A stretch of 64,000 bases of DNA from Microbacterium luteum (GCF_015277875.1 NZ_CP063814.1:1922001-1986000), one strand, 5' to 3'. Shown: positions 34,548 through 44,190, counted from the stretch's first letter. Notes: generated by a model from the sequence alone, not told the origin. Translations and numbers: made by a program.

Positions 34548-35596
34548 CCGCGACAGCAGAGATCATCGACGGAACCGCCGCCGCGGTCCGCGCAGGCCGC
34601 CGCGCACGGACGCGTCGCCGCACGATCGCGGTCGCCGCGCTGGTGATCCTTCTGATCGGCCTCAGCATCGCGATGCTCACGCTGGGCAACACCGTCTACC
34701 CGCTCGGCGATCTGATCGCGGTCATGCTCGGCAACGACGTTCCCGGGGCATCCTTCACCGTGGGCACACTCCGAATACCCCGTACCCTCACCGGTGTCCT
34801 CGCGGGTGTCGCGTTCGGCGTCGCCGGCGTGACCTTCCAGACCATGCTGCGCAATCCTCTCGCCAGTCCGGACGTCATCGGGATCACCTCCGGTGCCAGT
34901 GCGGCGGCGATCCTCTCGCTGATCGTGCTGGGCTGGGGCAGCGGGGCCACCATGACGCTGGCCCTGCTCGCCGGCGTGGGAACGGCCGTCGTCATCTACA
35001 TCGCTGCTCGTGGTGGCACGTCGACCGGCGGCCGTCTGATCCTCATCGGCATCGGCATCGGCGCCATGCTCGACGCCGTCGTGGCCTACCTCCTCGTCCG
35101 CGCCCAGGTCTACGACGTCGCCGTCGCCGCACGATGGCTCGCGGGCAGCCTCAACGGTGCGCGGATGGAGGACGTGCCGCCGCTTGCCGTCGCGGTGTTC
35201 GTCCTGGTGCCGATCGTGCTGCTGCTCAGCAGGGATCTGCGCGCCCTGGAACTCGGCGACGCGTCGGCCACCGCCCTCGGGGTGCGTGTCGACCGCACGC
35301 GGCTCCTTCTCGTCGTCTCGGCGGTCGCCCTGGCCTGCTTCGCCACCGCCACGACCGGACCGATCGCCTTCGTGGCCTTCCTCGCCGGACCGATCGCCAC
35401 CCGGATCGTCGGCGCGGGCGCATCCGTGGTCGTCCCGGCGGCGCTCACGGGGTCGTGCCTCGTGCTCGCGGCCGACCTCCTGGGGCAGTTCGCCTTCGAC
35501 ACGAAATTCCCCGTGGGCGTCATCACCGGCATCCTCGGAGCTCCCTACCTCCTGTACCTGCTCATCCGTACCAGCCGCCGCGGAGGCTCTTCATGA
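34544..35596 (+). CDS. FecCD-family siderophore ABC permease (second)
   Basis: Second permease, 350 residues, about nine to ten helices. Typical features are LRIPRTLTGVLAGVAFGVAGVTFQTMLRNPLASPDVIGITSGASAAAIL and TGPIAFVAFLAGPIATRIVGAGA. It differs from the first permease in its N-terminal Arg-rich stretch (AGRRARTRRRTIA). The GTG overlaps the previous stop and its own stop overlaps the ATPase ATG, each by 4 bases. Confidence 0.94.
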   Translation: MTATAEIIDGTAAAVRAGRRARTRRRTIAVAALVILLIGLSIAMLTLGNTVYPLGDLIAVMLGNDVPGASFTVGTLRIPRTLTGVLAGVAFGVAGVTFQTMLRNPLASPDVIGITSGASAAAILSLIVLGWGSGATMTLALLAGVGTAVVIYIAARGGTSTGGRLILIGIGIGAMLDAVVAYLLVRAQVYDVAVAARWLAGSLNGARMEDVPPLAVAVFVLVPIVLLLSRDLRALELGDASATALGVRVDRTRLLLVVSAVALACFATATTGPIAFVAFLAGPIATRIVGAGASVVVPAALTGSCLVLAADLLGQFAFDTKFPVGVITGILGAPYLLYLLIRTSRRGGSS

Positions 35597-36417
35597 CCCA
35601 CGCACACCAGCTCCGCACGGAGGGCCTCGTCGCCGGCTACGCGGGCGCCGTCATCGTCGACGACGTCGACCTCGACGTGCCCGCCGGCAGGATCAGTGTG
35701 ATCGTCGGCGCGAACGCGTGCGGCAAGTCGACGCTGCTCAAGACGATGTCGAGGCTGCTCGCGCCGGAGAGCGGAACGGTCGTCCTCGACGGCCGTCGCA
35801 TCGACCAGATCCCCACCAAGGAACTCGCCCGATCGCTCGGACTGCTCCCGCAGCAGCCGATCGCCCCCGAGGGCATCGTGGTGTCGGAACTCGTCGGACG
35901 CGGGAGGCACCCGCACCAGAAGCTCTTCCGGTCCTGGACGACCGAGGACGACGTCGCCGTCGCGCACGCCCTCGACGCGACCGGTGTGAACGACCTCGCC
36001 GACCGCCCGATCGACGAACTGTCCGGCGGACAGCGGCAGCGCGTGTGGATCGCCATGGCACTGGCTCAGGAGACGGGCGTGCTGCTGCTGGACGAGCCGA
36101 CGACCTTCCTCGACGTCAGTCACCAGGTCGAGGTTCTCGACCTGCTCACCGATCTGAACCGCCGGCGGGGCACGACGATCGTCATGGTCCTGCACGACAT
36201 CAATCTCGCGGCGCGGTACGCCGACCATCTGTTCGCCCTCAGACGCGGTCGACTCGTCGCGAGCGGTCCGCCGTCGGATGTCATCACCCGCGAACTCATT
36301 CGCGACGTCTTCGACCTGGACTCCCTCGTCATCGACGACCCGGTCTCGGGGTCTCCGATGGTCCTCCCCCGTGGACGCCACCACATCCTCGACCCCCTGG
36401 ACGGAGTGACACCATGA
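35593..36417 (+). CDS. Iron-siderophore ABC transporter ATP-binding protein
   Basis: ATPase subunit of 274 residues: Walker A GANACGKSTLLK, signature LSGGQRQRVWIAMALAQE, Walker B VLLLDEPTTFLDVSHQ and the H-loop VLHDINLAARYADH. The sequence is of the FecE/FepC type. Gly-Ala-Asn-Ala-Cys-Gly-Lys replaces the more usual GPNGCGK, a frequent variant in siderophore ATPases. It is coupled to the permease and the downstream reductase by short overlaps. Confidence 0.95.
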   Translation: MTHAHQLRTEGLVAGYAGAVIVDDVDLDVPAGRISVIVGANACGKSTLLKTMSRLLAPESGTVVLDGRRIDQIPTKELARSLGLLPQQPIAPEGIVVSELVGRGRHPHQKLFRSWTTEDDVAVAHALDATGVNDLADRPIDELSGGQRQRVWIAMALAQETGVLLLDEPTTFLDVSHQVEVLDLLTDLNRRRGTTIVMVLHDINLAARYADHLFALRRGRLVASGPPSDVITRELIRDVFDLDSLVIDDPVSGSPMVLPRGRHHILDPLDGVTP

Positions 36418-37316
36418 CAGACAAGCCCTACCGGTTCTTCCGGGTGCGTGTGACGGCCATCAGCGACCTGACCCCCAGCTTCCGACGCTTCACCTTCACC
36501 GGCGACGACCTCGACGATTACGGCGACCCGGGCTTCGATCAGCGGATCAAGCTCATCTTCCCCACCGCGACAGCACCACTGGAGGCGATGCCGACCGGAG
36601 ACGACTGGTACGCGCAGTGGCGGGAGCTCCCCTCGGACACCCGCCCCCACATCCGCACCTACACCACGCGACGCGTGCGTCACGAGCTGCGAGAGGTGGA
36701 TGTCGACATGGTCGTGCACGACGTCGCCGGCCCCGCCTCCCGGTGGATCGACGACGCGAGGATCGGCGACGAGCTGCTGATCCTCGCTCCGTCCACGGCC
36801 GCGACCGGCGTGAGCTTCGGCATCGACTTCGTCCCGCCTGAGCGCACCGACGCCGTCCTGCTCGTGGGAGATGAGACCGCGGCCCCCGCGATCGCGGTCA
36901 TCCTCGAGCAGCTCCCGCCGGAGGCTCGCGGACACGTCGTTCTCGAGCTGCCCGAGCCGGCCGATGCGGCCTACATGCCGACCCATCCCGGGTTCGGGAT
37001 GTCCATCGGGCACCGCACCGCCGACACGCGGCACGACTTCCTCACCACGACCGTGCCGCACGTCGCCGAACGTCTCGCGCCCGGCGGGACGGGAGCCGAC
37101 GTCGAAGAGATCGACATCGACACCCAGCTCCTCTGGGAGGTGCCGCGCACGGCCAAGGGCGGCGCCGCCTTGATGAGCGCACCGCTCTACGCGTGGCTGG
37201 CCGGGGAAGCCGGCGGCATCAAGGCGCTCCGTCGTCATCTCGTCAGTGAGCGGGGCGTGGATCGCCGAGCGGTCGCCTTCATGGGCTACTGGCGCCTCGG
37301 CCGCGCCGAGATGTGA
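36414..37316 (+). CDS. Siderophore-interacting protein (FAD-dependent ferric-siderophore reductase)
   Basis: Cytoplasmic flavoprotein of 300 residues of the ViuB/YqjH family. The flavin-binding motif is PHIRTYTTRRVR. LLVGDETAAPAIAVILEQLP is the NAD(P)H-binding start, and AFMGYWRLGRAEM is the characteristic C-terminus. It probably reduces imported Fe3+-siderophore to release iron. The ATG overlaps the ATPase gene by 4 bases, making it the last gene of the uptake operon. No siderophore biosynthesis gene is present in the window. Confidence 0.94.
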   Translation: MTDKPYRFFRVRVTAISDLTPSFRRFTFTGDDLDDYGDPGFDQRIKLIFPTATAPLEAMPTGDDWYAQWRELPSDTRPHIRTYTTRRVRHELREVDVDMVVHDVAGPASRWIDDARIGDELLILAPSTAATGVSFGIDFVPPERTDAVLLVGDETAAPAIAVILEQLPPEARGHVVLELPEPADAAYMPTHPGFGMSIGHRTADTRHDFLTTTVPHVAERLAPGGTGADVEEIDIDTQLLWEVPRTAKGGAALMSAPLYAWLAGEAGGIKALRRHLVSERGVDRRAVAFMGYWRLGRAEM

Positions 37317-37318
37317 GA

Positions 37319-37350
37319 AAGGGCGCGACCGCGCAAGCGGTCGCGCCCTT
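37319..37350. terminator. Bidirectional terminator between siderophore and suf operons
   Basis: A perfect 14-bp stem (37319-37332 with 37337-37350) has a GCAA tetraloop. It lies 2 bases after the siderophore reductase stop and 25 bases before the convergent suf operon end. It begins AAGGGC and ends GCCCTT, so it can serve both strands. Confidence 0.82.
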
Positions 37351-37374
37351 CACCTCGGTCACGAGGAGTGCGCG

Positions 37375-37704
37375 TCAGATCGCGAAACCGAGGGCACGCA
37401 TCATGTCGCGCCCATCGTCGGTGATCCGCTCCGGACCCCACGGCGGCATCCAGACCCAGTTGATCCGGAATCGATCCACCACGGCGTCGAGCGCCTGCGC
37501 GGTCTGCTCCTCGAGCACGTCCGTCAGCGGGCAGCCGGCGGACGTGAGTGTCATGTGGATCACGAGGGCGTCGTTGTCGTCGTCCCACGCGAGGTCGTAG
37601 ATGAGCCCCAGATCGACGACATTGATCCCGAGCTCCGGATCCATGACGTCTTTGAGCGCTTCGGAGACCTCGTCGTACTTCTCGGTCGTGAGCGTGACGG
37701 TCAT
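37375..37704 (-). CDS. MIP18/DUF59-family Fe-S assembly factor (SufT-like)
   Basis: Protein of 109 residues: VSEALKDVMDPELGINVVDLGLIYDLAWDD and VIHMTLTSAGCPLTDVLEEQTAQAL, with the conserved Cys of DUF59 proteins. SufT-type proteins help mature Fe-S clusters under high demand. It is the last gene of the suf operon, 9 bases after sufC. PaaD-like function is unlikely because no phenylacetate genes are near. Confidence 0.92.
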   Translation of the reverse strand: MTVTLTTEKYDEVSEALKDVMDPELGINVVDLGLIYDLAWDDDNDALVIHMTLTSAGCPLTDVLEEQTAQALDAVVDRFRINWVWMPPWGPERITDDGRDMMRALGFAI

Positions 37705-37713
37705 GTAACGATT

Positions 37714-38496
37714 CTACGCGCCGGCGTCGACGGTCGGCTCAGCGACCTGCGGAACGAAGCGATCGTAGCCCTCGTCCTCCAGCCGGTCGGCAAGTTCCGG
37801 GCCGCCCTCCTCGACGATGCGGCCCTTGACCATCACGTGCACGTGATCAGGCCGGATGTAACGCAGGATGCGGGTGTAGTGGGTGATCAGGAGCACACCG
37901 AGGTCGGTCTGCTCCTTCGCCCGGTTGACACCCTCGGACACGATCTTGAGGGCGTCGACGTCCAGCCCGGAGTCGGTCTCGTCCAGCACGGCGAGCTTCG
38001 GGCGGAGCAGCTCGAGCTGCAGGATCTCGTGGCGCTTCTTCTCGCCGCCGGAGAATCCCTCGTTGACGTTGCGCTGCGCGAACGTCGGGTCCATCCGGAG
38101 ATTCGTCATCGACTCGCGGACGTCCTTGGTCCACGAGCGGATCGCGGGTGCTTCGCCGTCGATGGCGGTCTTGGCGGTGCGGAGGAAGTTCGTCACGGTC
38201 ACCCCGGGGATCTCCACAGGGTACTGCATCGCCAGGAAGAGCCCGGCGCGGGCGCGCTCGTCGACGGACATCTCGAGCACGTCCTCGCCGTCGAGCGTGA
38301 TGGATCCGCCCGTCACGGTGTACTTGGGGTGTCCGGCGATCGTGTACGCGAGCGTCGACTTTCCCGACCCGTTCGGGCCCATGATGGCGTGCGTCTCGCC
38401 CGTTCGGATGGTCAGTGTGACGCCGTTCAGGATGGGGGTGGCCCCCTTCTCGGTCTCGACCGTCACGTGCAGGTCGCGGATCTCGAGGACAGTCAT
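37714..38496 (-). CDS. sufC: Fe-S cluster assembly ATPase SufC
   Basis: ABC-type ATPase of 260 residues: Walker A GPNGSGKSTLAYTIAG, signature-region NEGFSGGEKKRHEILQLELL, and Walker B LAVLDETDSGLDVDALKIV. These are hallmarks of SufC rather than a transporter ATPase. With SufB and SufD it forms the scaffold on which clusters are built. The ATG at 38496 matches the conserved start VLEIRDLHV. It lies 14 bases after the Rieske gene. Confidence 0.96.
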   Translation of the reverse strand: MTVLEIRDLHVTVETEKGATPILNGVTLTIRTGETHAIMGPNGSGKSTLAYTIAGHPKYTVTGGSITLDGEDVLEMSVDERARAGLFLAMQYPVEIPGVTVTNFLRTAKTAIDGEAPAIRSWTKDVRESMTNLRMDPTFAQRNVNEGFSGGEKKRHEILQLELLRPKLAVLDETDSGLDVDALKIVSEGVNRAKEQTDLGVLLITHYTRILRYIRPDHVHVMVKGRIVEEGGPELADRLEDEGYDRFVPQVAEPTVDAGA

Positions 38497-38510
38497 GATG
38501 TGTTCCTTCG

Positions 38511-38840
38511 TCAAGTCAGGTCTTTGGTCACGGCCGGATCGATCATCACGTCGTCGCCGTCGATCTCGACGACGTAGACGGGGACCGGTTCGAAGGCCGG
38601 AAGGTTCTGAGGTCTGCCGGTGATGAGCGAGAACGCCGAGCCGTGCGCCCAGCATTCGAGGGTGTCCCCCTCGACGAATCCTTCGGACAGCGAGATGTCG
38701 CCGTGGGTGCAGGTGTCGCCGATCGCGTGCACGACGCCCTCTGCGTCCAGGACGACCGAGATCGGCACGCCGTCGAGCTCCACGCGGTGCGCGGTGTCCT
38801 GCTCGAGCTCGCTCAGCGAACAGGCTCGCTGTGCGCTCAC
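38511..38840 (-). CDS. Rieske [2Fe-2S] ferredoxin in suf operon
   Basis: Small Rieske protein of 109 residues. The cluster ligands are visible as CTHGD and CWAHG (C-x-H...C-x2-H) about 20 residues apart. It resembles the ferredoxin subunits of non-heme oxygenases but sits between sufD and sufC, an arrangement also seen in other actinobacteria. It might supply electrons for cluster assembly; that is inferred from position. The GTG start overlaps the sufD stop by 4 bases. Confidence 0.93.
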   Translation of the reverse strand: MSAQRACSLSELEQDTAHRVELDGVPISVVLDAEGVVHAIGDTCTHGDISLSEGFVEGDTLECWAHGSAFSLITGRPQNLPAFEPVPVYVVEIDGDDVMIDPAVTKDLT

Positions 38841-40039
38841 GCGGCGCCGTCCTCGAGCTCACGCTCGATCGCGGCCGTCAGTTCGTCCTGCAGCGCCGGG
38901 ATGCCGATCCGCTGCACGATCTCGGACAGGAAGCCGATGACGACGAGCCGACGCGCCTCATCCTCGGCGATGCCGCGAGCCTGGAGGTAGAACAGCTGCT
39001 CGTCGTCGAAGCGGCCCGTCGCACTGGCGTGCCCGGCGCCCTGGATATCGCCCGTCTCGATCTCGAGGTTCGGGATCGAGTCGGCTCGTGCACCGTCGGT
39101 GAGCACGAGGTTCCGGTTCGCCTCGTACGAATCCGTTCCCACCGCATCGGGACCGATCAGCACATCGCCGATCCAGACGCTCCGGGCGGAAGCCCCCTGC
39201 AGGGCGCCCTTGTAGAGAACGTCGCCGACGGTGTGGGGGCCCTTGTGGTGCAGGTACACCTGGCTCTCGAGATGCTGACCCGAGTCCGCGAAGGACAGTC
39301 CGTACAGGCGCGCCTCGGAGCCCGGACCGGCGAGTTCGACCGACGGGTTCACCCGCACGACGGAGCCGCCGAAGGTGACGACGACGTGCGTGAGCGTCGC
39401 GTCCTTGTCGACTCTCGCCTGGTGCGACGCGGCGTGCACGGCGTCGTCGTCCCACCGCTGGACGGTCACGAGCTTCAGCGTGGCGCCGTCGCGGACGATC
39501 ACCTCGACGTTCTGCGCGTACGCCGCCGATCCGCTGTGGTCCAGGACGACCGTCGCGCGGGAGTTCGGAGCCGCCTCGATGACCAGATGCGCGTTGCCGT
39601 GACGCTCGGCGCCCGCGCCACGGAGCGAGAGGACGAACGGTTCGTCGAACTCGCCGCCGTCGGGCACGCGCAGGTGCAGCGCGTTCGCGCCCCGCTTCCA
39701 CGCGATCGCGCTGATGAGATCCTCGGGCCGGAAGACCTCGCCCCTCGGTCCGGCGTCGTCATCGGCCGGGGCCACGATGAGGTCGGCGATCGTCTCTCGG
39801 TCATCGGAGACGGCCGGCGCTCCCTGCCCGTCGGTCTCCTCGTCGACGAAGAGGGTCCCGAGGCGGTCGAGCGGCGCGTGGCGCCAGTTGACCTCGCGGC
39901 CGGTGGGACGCTCGAAGTCCGCGGGGTCGAACGATGTCGGTCGCTCTGAGCGAGTCTGAACCGGGACGAACGATCCTGCCCCGTCCGAATGCGGCACTGA
40001 TCCGGGCACCGTCGCGGGTGCCTGAGTGGTGGTCGTCAT
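38837..40039 (-). CDS. sufD: Fe-S cluster assembly protein SufD
   Basis: Scaffold protein of 400 residues with a beta-helix core: REVNWRHAPLDRLGTLF near the N-terminus and EIETGDIQGAGHASATGRFDDEQLFYLQARGIAEDEARRLVVIGFLSEIV near the C-terminus, containing the conserved His. It pairs with SufB in the SufBC2D complex. It starts 1 base before the sufB stop. Confidence 0.95.
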   Translation of the reverse strand: MTTTTQAPATVPGSVPHSDGAGSFVPVQTRSERPTSFDPADFERPTGREVNWRHAPLDRLGTLFVDEETDGQGAPAVSDDRETIADLIVAPADDDAGPRGEVFRPEDLISAIAWKRGANALHLRVPDGGEFDEPFVLSLRGAGAERHGNAHLVIEAAPNSRATVVLDHSGSAAYAQNVEVIVRDGATLKLVTVQRWDDDAVHAASHQARVDKDATLTHVVVTFGGSVVRVNPSVELAGPGSEARLYGLSFADSGQHLESQVYLHHKGPHTVGDVLYKGALQGASARSVWIGDVLIGPDAVGTDSYEANRNLVLTDGARADSIPNLEIETGDIQGAGHASATGRFDDEQLFYLQARGIAEDEARRLVVIGFLSEIVQRIGIPALQDELTAAIERELEDGAA

Positions 40040-41458
40040 CTAGCCGACGGATCCTTCCATGCCCATCTCGATGAGCTTGTTGAGTTCCATGGCGTACTCC
40101 ATGGGCAGTTCGCGGGCGATGGGCTCGATGAAGCCGCGCACGATCATCGCCATGGCTTCGTCCTCCTCGAGGCCTCGCGACTGCAGATAGAACAGCTGCT
40201 CCTCGCTGACCTTCGAGACCGTGGCCTCGTGGCCGAGCTGAACATCGTCGACCCGGATGTCGATCGCCGGATAGGTGTCCGAGCGCGAGATGGTATCGAC
40301 CAGCAGGGCGTCGCATCGCACCGTGTTGGCGGAATGATGCGCGTTCTCCGCCACACGGACCTCGCCCCGATAGCCGGCTCGCCCGCCACCGCGCGCGATC
40401 GACTTCGACACGATCGAGGACTGCGTGTACGGCGCCATGTGGATCATCTTCGCCCCGGCGTCCTGGTGCTGACCCGGACCGGCGAAGGCGACCGAGAGCG
40501 TCTCGCCCTTGGCGTGCTCGCCCATGAGGAAGATCGACGGATACTTCATCGTGACCTTGGAGCCGATGTTGCCGTCGACCCACTCCATCGTCGCGCCCTC
40601 GTGGGCGACGGCGCGCTTGGTCACCAGGTTGTAGACGTTGTTGGACCAGTTCTGGATCGTCGTGTACCGCACGCGGGCGTTCTTCTTGACGACGATCTCG
40701 ACGACGGCCGAGTGCAGCGAGTCGCTCTTGTAGATCGGGGCGGTGCAGCCCTCGATGTAGTGAACGTAGGAGTCCTCGTCGGCGATGATCAGCGTGCGCT
40801 CGAACTGCCCCATGTTCTCCGTGTTGATACGGAAGTAGGCCTGCAGCGGGATGTCGACGTGCACGCCCTTCGGAACGTAGACGAACGACCCGCCGGACCA
40901 CACCGACGTGTTCAGCGCGGCGAACTTGTTGTCACCCGCCGGAATCACCGTGCCGAAATACTCCTCGAAGAACTCCGGGTGCTCGCGCAGCGCGGTGTCG
41001 GTGTCCATGAATATGACACCCTGACGCTCGAGGTCCTCCTGGATCTGGTGGTAGACGACCTCGGACTCGTACTGGGCCGCGACGCCCGCGACGAGGCGCG
41101 CACGCTCCGCCTCCGGGATACCGAGCTTCTCGTACGTGTTCTTGATGTCCTCGGGAAGGTCTTCCCACGACTGCGCCTGCTTCTCCGTGGAGCGCACGAA
41201 GTACTTGATGTTCTCGAAGTCGATGTCGGAGAGGTCCGCGCCCCACGTCGGCATCGGCTTGCGTTCGAACAGCTGGTGACCCTTGAGGCGGGCCTTCAGC
41301 ATCCACTCCGGTTCGTTCTTCAGGCGGGAGATATCGCGCACGACGGCCTCCGAGAGGCCGCGCTTCGCGCTCGCGCCGGCGACGTCCGGGTCATGCCATC
41401 CGAACTCGTACACCCCCAGGCCATCGAGCTCGGGACGATCGATCAGCACATCCGACAT
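40040..41458 (-). CDS. sufB: Fe-S cluster assembly protein SufB
   Basis: Scaffold protein of 472 residues: YYVRST-like [72 protein letters not shown], and [21 protein letters not shown] with the conserved Cys/Glu region, ending in [25 protein letters not shown]. It receives sulfur and assembles the nascent cluster. It is the first gene of the operon; the 239-base upstream region is shared with ctaA. No sufS, sufU or sufR gene is next to it in this window. Confidence 0.96.
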   Translation of the reverse strand: MSDVLIDRPELDGLGVYEFGWHDPDVAGASAKRGLSEAVVRDISRLKNEPEWMLKARLKGHQLFERKPMPTWGADLSDIDFENIKYFVRSTEKQAQSWEDLPEDIKNTYEKLGIPEAERARLVAGVAAQYESEVVYHQIQEDLERQGVIFMDTDTALREHPEFFEEYFGTVIPAGDNKFAALNTSVWSGGSFVYVPKGVHVDIPLQAYFRINTENMGQFERTLIIADEDSYVHYIEGCTAPIYKSDSLHSAVVEIVVKKNARVRYTTIQNWSNNVYNLVTKRAVAHEGATMEWVDGNIGSKVTMKYPSIFLMGEHAKGETLSVAFAGPGQHQDAGAKMIHMAPYTQSSIVSKSIARGGGRAGYRGEVRVAENAHHSANTVRCDALLVDTISRSDTYPAIDIRVDDVQLGHEATVSKVSEEQLFYLQSRGLEEDEAMAMIVRGFIEPIARELPMEYAMELNKLIEMGMEGSVG

Positions 41459-41697
41459 GGCTCAACTCCTCTCTCTTGGGCCGCAACGTTGTCATCCGCC
41501 CCGGCATTCCCCGCCCTTCGGGAGTTTGGAAGGTGGATGCCGCTCAGGTGGGCCCGATCACAGGCGCCTCGTTACCGCGCCTAGACTGTCAGTGATGCGA
41601 AACGCGACAGCGTCGCATCCCGAACCACTCGATTCTACAGGGTTCACCGGCGGCCGCACCGAGAGCGGCCCGATGCCGTGCACCCGGAAGGCCGCGC

Positions 41698-42687
41698 ATG
41701 CCCTCCTCCGTCTCCCCCGTCGAGAACGCCTCTTCCGTCGAGTCCTCCGGTGGCATCCGTGGGCGGATCGTCGCGTTCCTCCCCGACCGTGTCGACCGGC
41801 GTGTCGTGGCCGCGGCCTGGGCGACTCTCGTCGTGCAGATCGGCATCGTGGCCACCGGCGGTCTCGTGAGACTGACGGGCTCCGGTCTCGGATGCCCCAC
41901 ATGGCCGCGCTGCACCGACGAATCGTTCGTGGCGACGCAGGAGATGGGCATCCACGGCGTCATCGAATTCGGGAACCGCCTGCTGACGTTCGTGCTGGTG
42001 GCGGTGGCGATCGTGACGTTCCTCTTCGTCGTGCGGATGCGTCGACGCCGTCGCGACCTCTTCTGGCTCGCCCTCGCGATCGGCCTCTACGTGCCGCTGC
42101 AGGCGATCATCGGCGGCATCACCGTCCTGACGAACCTCAACCCCTACGTCGTCGGCCTGCACTACTTCGCGTCCGTGGTGCTCGTGGCCCTGTCGGCCGG
42201 CCTCGTGGTGCGGGTGTACGCCGTGCCGGGTCCGCGACGCGTCGCCGTACCCCGGACCTACCGCGCGCTCGTCGCCGTCACGGCCGTCGGCGTGCTGGTG
42301 ACGGTCGCCGTCGGCATCCTCGTCACGGGTTCGGGGCCGCATGCCGGCGACGGCGGTGCGGCACGGAACGGTCTCGACCCGGAACTCATGCAGCATGTCC
42401 ACTCCTGGCCGGCTTATGTGACGCTGGCGCTCTCGCTGGCGATCTTCGCCCTCGCCTTCCGGATGCCGGCCCCCCTTCGGCTGCCGCTGTGGACAGGGCT
42501 GCTCCTCCTCACCGAGGCCGCGCAGATCGCCGTGGGCCTGTGGCAGGCACGCGCCGGCCTCCCGATCGTGCTGGTGAACATCCACATGGTGCTCGCGGTG
42601 GTCCTCGTCGCAGCCATGACCGCGGTCGTCCTGCACCAGTCGCTGCCGGCGACCCATCCGCGATCAGACCCGGCCCCGCGCTCATAG
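41698..42687 (+). CDS. ctaA: Heme A synthase, COX15/CtaA family
   Basis: Membrane enzyme of 329 residues with about eight helices. It converts heme O to heme A for aa3-type cytochrome oxidase. GGLVRLTGSGLGCPTWPRC contains the extracytoplasmic Cys pair (C-x5-C) known from B. subtilis CtaA. Conserved heme-ligand His residues appear in GVIEFGNRLL-adjacent helices and in GLHYFASVVL, ELMQHVHSWPAYV and VNIHMVLAVVLV. It is divergent from suf and upstream of a small membrane protein and convergent ctaB. Confidence 0.94.
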   Translation: MPSSVSPVENASSVESSGGIRGRIVAFLPDRVDRRVVAAAWATLVVQIGIVATGGLVRLTGSGLGCPTWPRCTDESFVATQEMGIHGVIEFGNRLLTFVLVAVAIVTFLFVVRMRRRRRDLFWLALAIGLYVPLQAIIGGITVLTNLNPYVVGLHYFASVVLVALSAGLVVRVYAVPGPRRVAVPRTYRALVAVTAVGVLVTVAVGILVTGSGPHAGDGGAARNGLDPELMQHVHSWPAYVTLALSLAIFALAFRMPAPLRLPLWTGLLLLTEAAQIAVGLWQARAGLPIVLVNIHMVLAVVLVAAMTAVVLHQSLPATHPRSDPAPRS

Positions 42688-42797
42688 CGGACTCATCGGA
42701 TTCACCCACCCGCAACCGAGGAACCGCATACCGCGCGCACGGACGCTCCCGGAATCGTGTCCTCGGTCGCGGCCGACCGGCCGCACGTGAGGAGCAG

Positions 42798-43202
42798 ATG
42801 ACAATGACCACCCGTCCCAGCCTCGTGCGCAGCATCCCGTTCTGGATCCTTCTCGCAGGCTCCCTCGGCACGGCCGGATACGGCGCGAGCATGGTGACCG
42901 GAACGCTGGACTCGATGACCACGACCCTCCTGGACGGAACGGCGACCGGCGTCGACGTCTACGTCGGCCAATCGACGGCGGTCATCGGTGCCGTGCTCAT
43001 CGGCGCAGGTGTCATCGGCGTGCTGCTGACCCTCGCCGTCGCGGCCGTTGCGACCCTGCGCCCGTATCCTGCACCGGAGATCGTCGAGGCTGTCGACCCG
43101 GCGGCCGACTCGGAGGAGAACGACCTGACGCCGGATGCGCCGCAGAGCGAACCCGAGATCACGCGCCCGGAAGCGGACGCGGAGACCGACCGCGTCGGCT
43201 GA
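42798..43202 (+). CDS. Small two-helix membrane protein, unknown function
   Basis: Predicted protein of 134 residues. Two membrane helices are apparent (IPFWILLAGSLGTAGYGASMV and STAVIGAVLIGAGVIGVLLTLAVAAVATL), followed by an acidic, disordered C-terminus (about 95-134) rich in Asp, Glu and Pro. GGAG lies 3 bases before the ATG at 42798; an ATG at 42804 is also possible. It lies between ctaA and ctaB and may relate to oxidase biogenesis, but no family is recognised. Confidence 0.72.
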   Translation: MTMTTRPSLVRSIPFWILLAGSLGTAGYGASMVTGTLDSMTTTLLDGTATGVDVYVGQSTAVIGAVLIGAGVIGVLLTLAVAAVATLRPYPAPEIVEAVDPAADSEENDLTPDAPQSEPEITRPEADAETDRVG

Positions 43203-43225
43203 CCGCACGCGCGGCCCGCTGCGAC

Positions 43226-44167
43226 TCAGAAGGGCAGCAGCGGGTCGACGGCGATCGCGACGAACAGCAGGGTCAGGTACGTGATCGACGCGTGGAACAC
43301 CCGCATCGGCTTCGGCTCCGTGCCGCGGACGGCTCGGTTGTAGAGAACGTGCGACTCGTAGACGAACCAGCCGCCGAACACGAGGGCTGATGCGGTGTAG
43401 ACGATGCCCATCGACGCGACCGGGATGAGCAGCAGGGAGCACACCACCGTGGCCCACGCGTAGAGGATCACCTGCAGCCCCACCTGCGATCCGTTCCGGG
43501 TCGCTCCGAGCATCGGCACGTCGACGTCGTCGTACTGGTCCTTGTACTTCATCGACAGCGGCCAGTAGTGCGGCGGCGTCCACAGGAAGACGAGCACGAA
43601 GAGGATGACCGGAGGCCACGCGAGCGAACCGGTCACAGCGGTCCAGCCGATGAGCACCGGGAAGCAGCCCGCGATCCCGCCCCACACGATGTTCTGCTCG
43701 GTGCGGCGCTTCAGGAGCATCGTGTAGATCACGACGTAGAAGAAGATCGCGCCCGCGGACAGCGCCGCCGCCAGAGCGTTCGTCGTGACGAACAGCCACG
43801 CGGTCGAGCCCACGGCCAGCGCCCATGCGAACACGAGGGCCCCGCGCGGAGAGACCTCGCCGGTCACCAGCGGTCGGTTGACGGTGCGCTGCATGTGCGC
43901 ATCGATGTCGCGATCGAGGTACATGTTGAACGCCGCCGCCGAGCCGGCGCTCATCGAGCCGCCGATGACCGTCGCGAGCACGAGCCACAGGTCGGGCAGA
44001 CCGCCCTCGGCGAGGATCATCACCGGCACCGTCGTGACCAGCAGCAACTCGAGGACGCGGGGCTTCGTCAGCGCGACGTAAGCCAGGATCGTCCGGCGGA
44101 TCGATCGGGTTCCCTCGGTTCGCCGGGTGCCGGTCTGAGCCGTCGTGGTGTGCATCTCCCCCGCCAT
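43226..44167 (-). CDS. ctaB: Protoheme IX farnesyltransferase (heme O synthase)
   Basis: UbiA-family prenyltransferase of 313 residues with about eight to nine helices. The first Asp-rich motif is [15 protein letters not shown] and the second is [15 protein letters not shown] (QYDDVDVPM), both needed to bind farnesyl diphosphate and Mg2+. It makes heme O, the substrate of CtaA. It is divergent from tkt and convergent with the small membrane protein gene. Confidence 0.95.
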   Translation of the reverse strand: MAGEMHTTTAQTGTRRTEGTRSIRRTILAYVALTKPRVLELLLVTTVPVMILAEGGLPDLWLVLATVIGGSMSAGSAAAFNMYLDRDIDAHMQRTVNRPLVTGEVSPRGALVFAWALAVGSTAWLFVTTNALAAALSAGAIFFYVVIYTMLLKRRTEQNIVWGGIAGCFPVLIGWTAVTGSLAWPPVILFVLVFLWTPPHYWPLSMKYKDQYDDVDVPMLGATRNGSQVGLQVILYAWATVVCSLLLIPVASMGIVYTASALVFGGWFVYESHVLYNRAVRGTEPKPMRVFHASITYLTLLFVAIAVDPLLPF

Positions 44168-44190
44168 CGCCGCCTGAACAATCGCTTCAG

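Noticed and set aside
35157..37316. A 719-codon open frame covering siderophore permease, ATPase and reductase
   Set aside because: Only its last 300 codons (from 36414) are a real protein. The earlier part is Arg/Pro-rich translation of the wrong frame over other genes.
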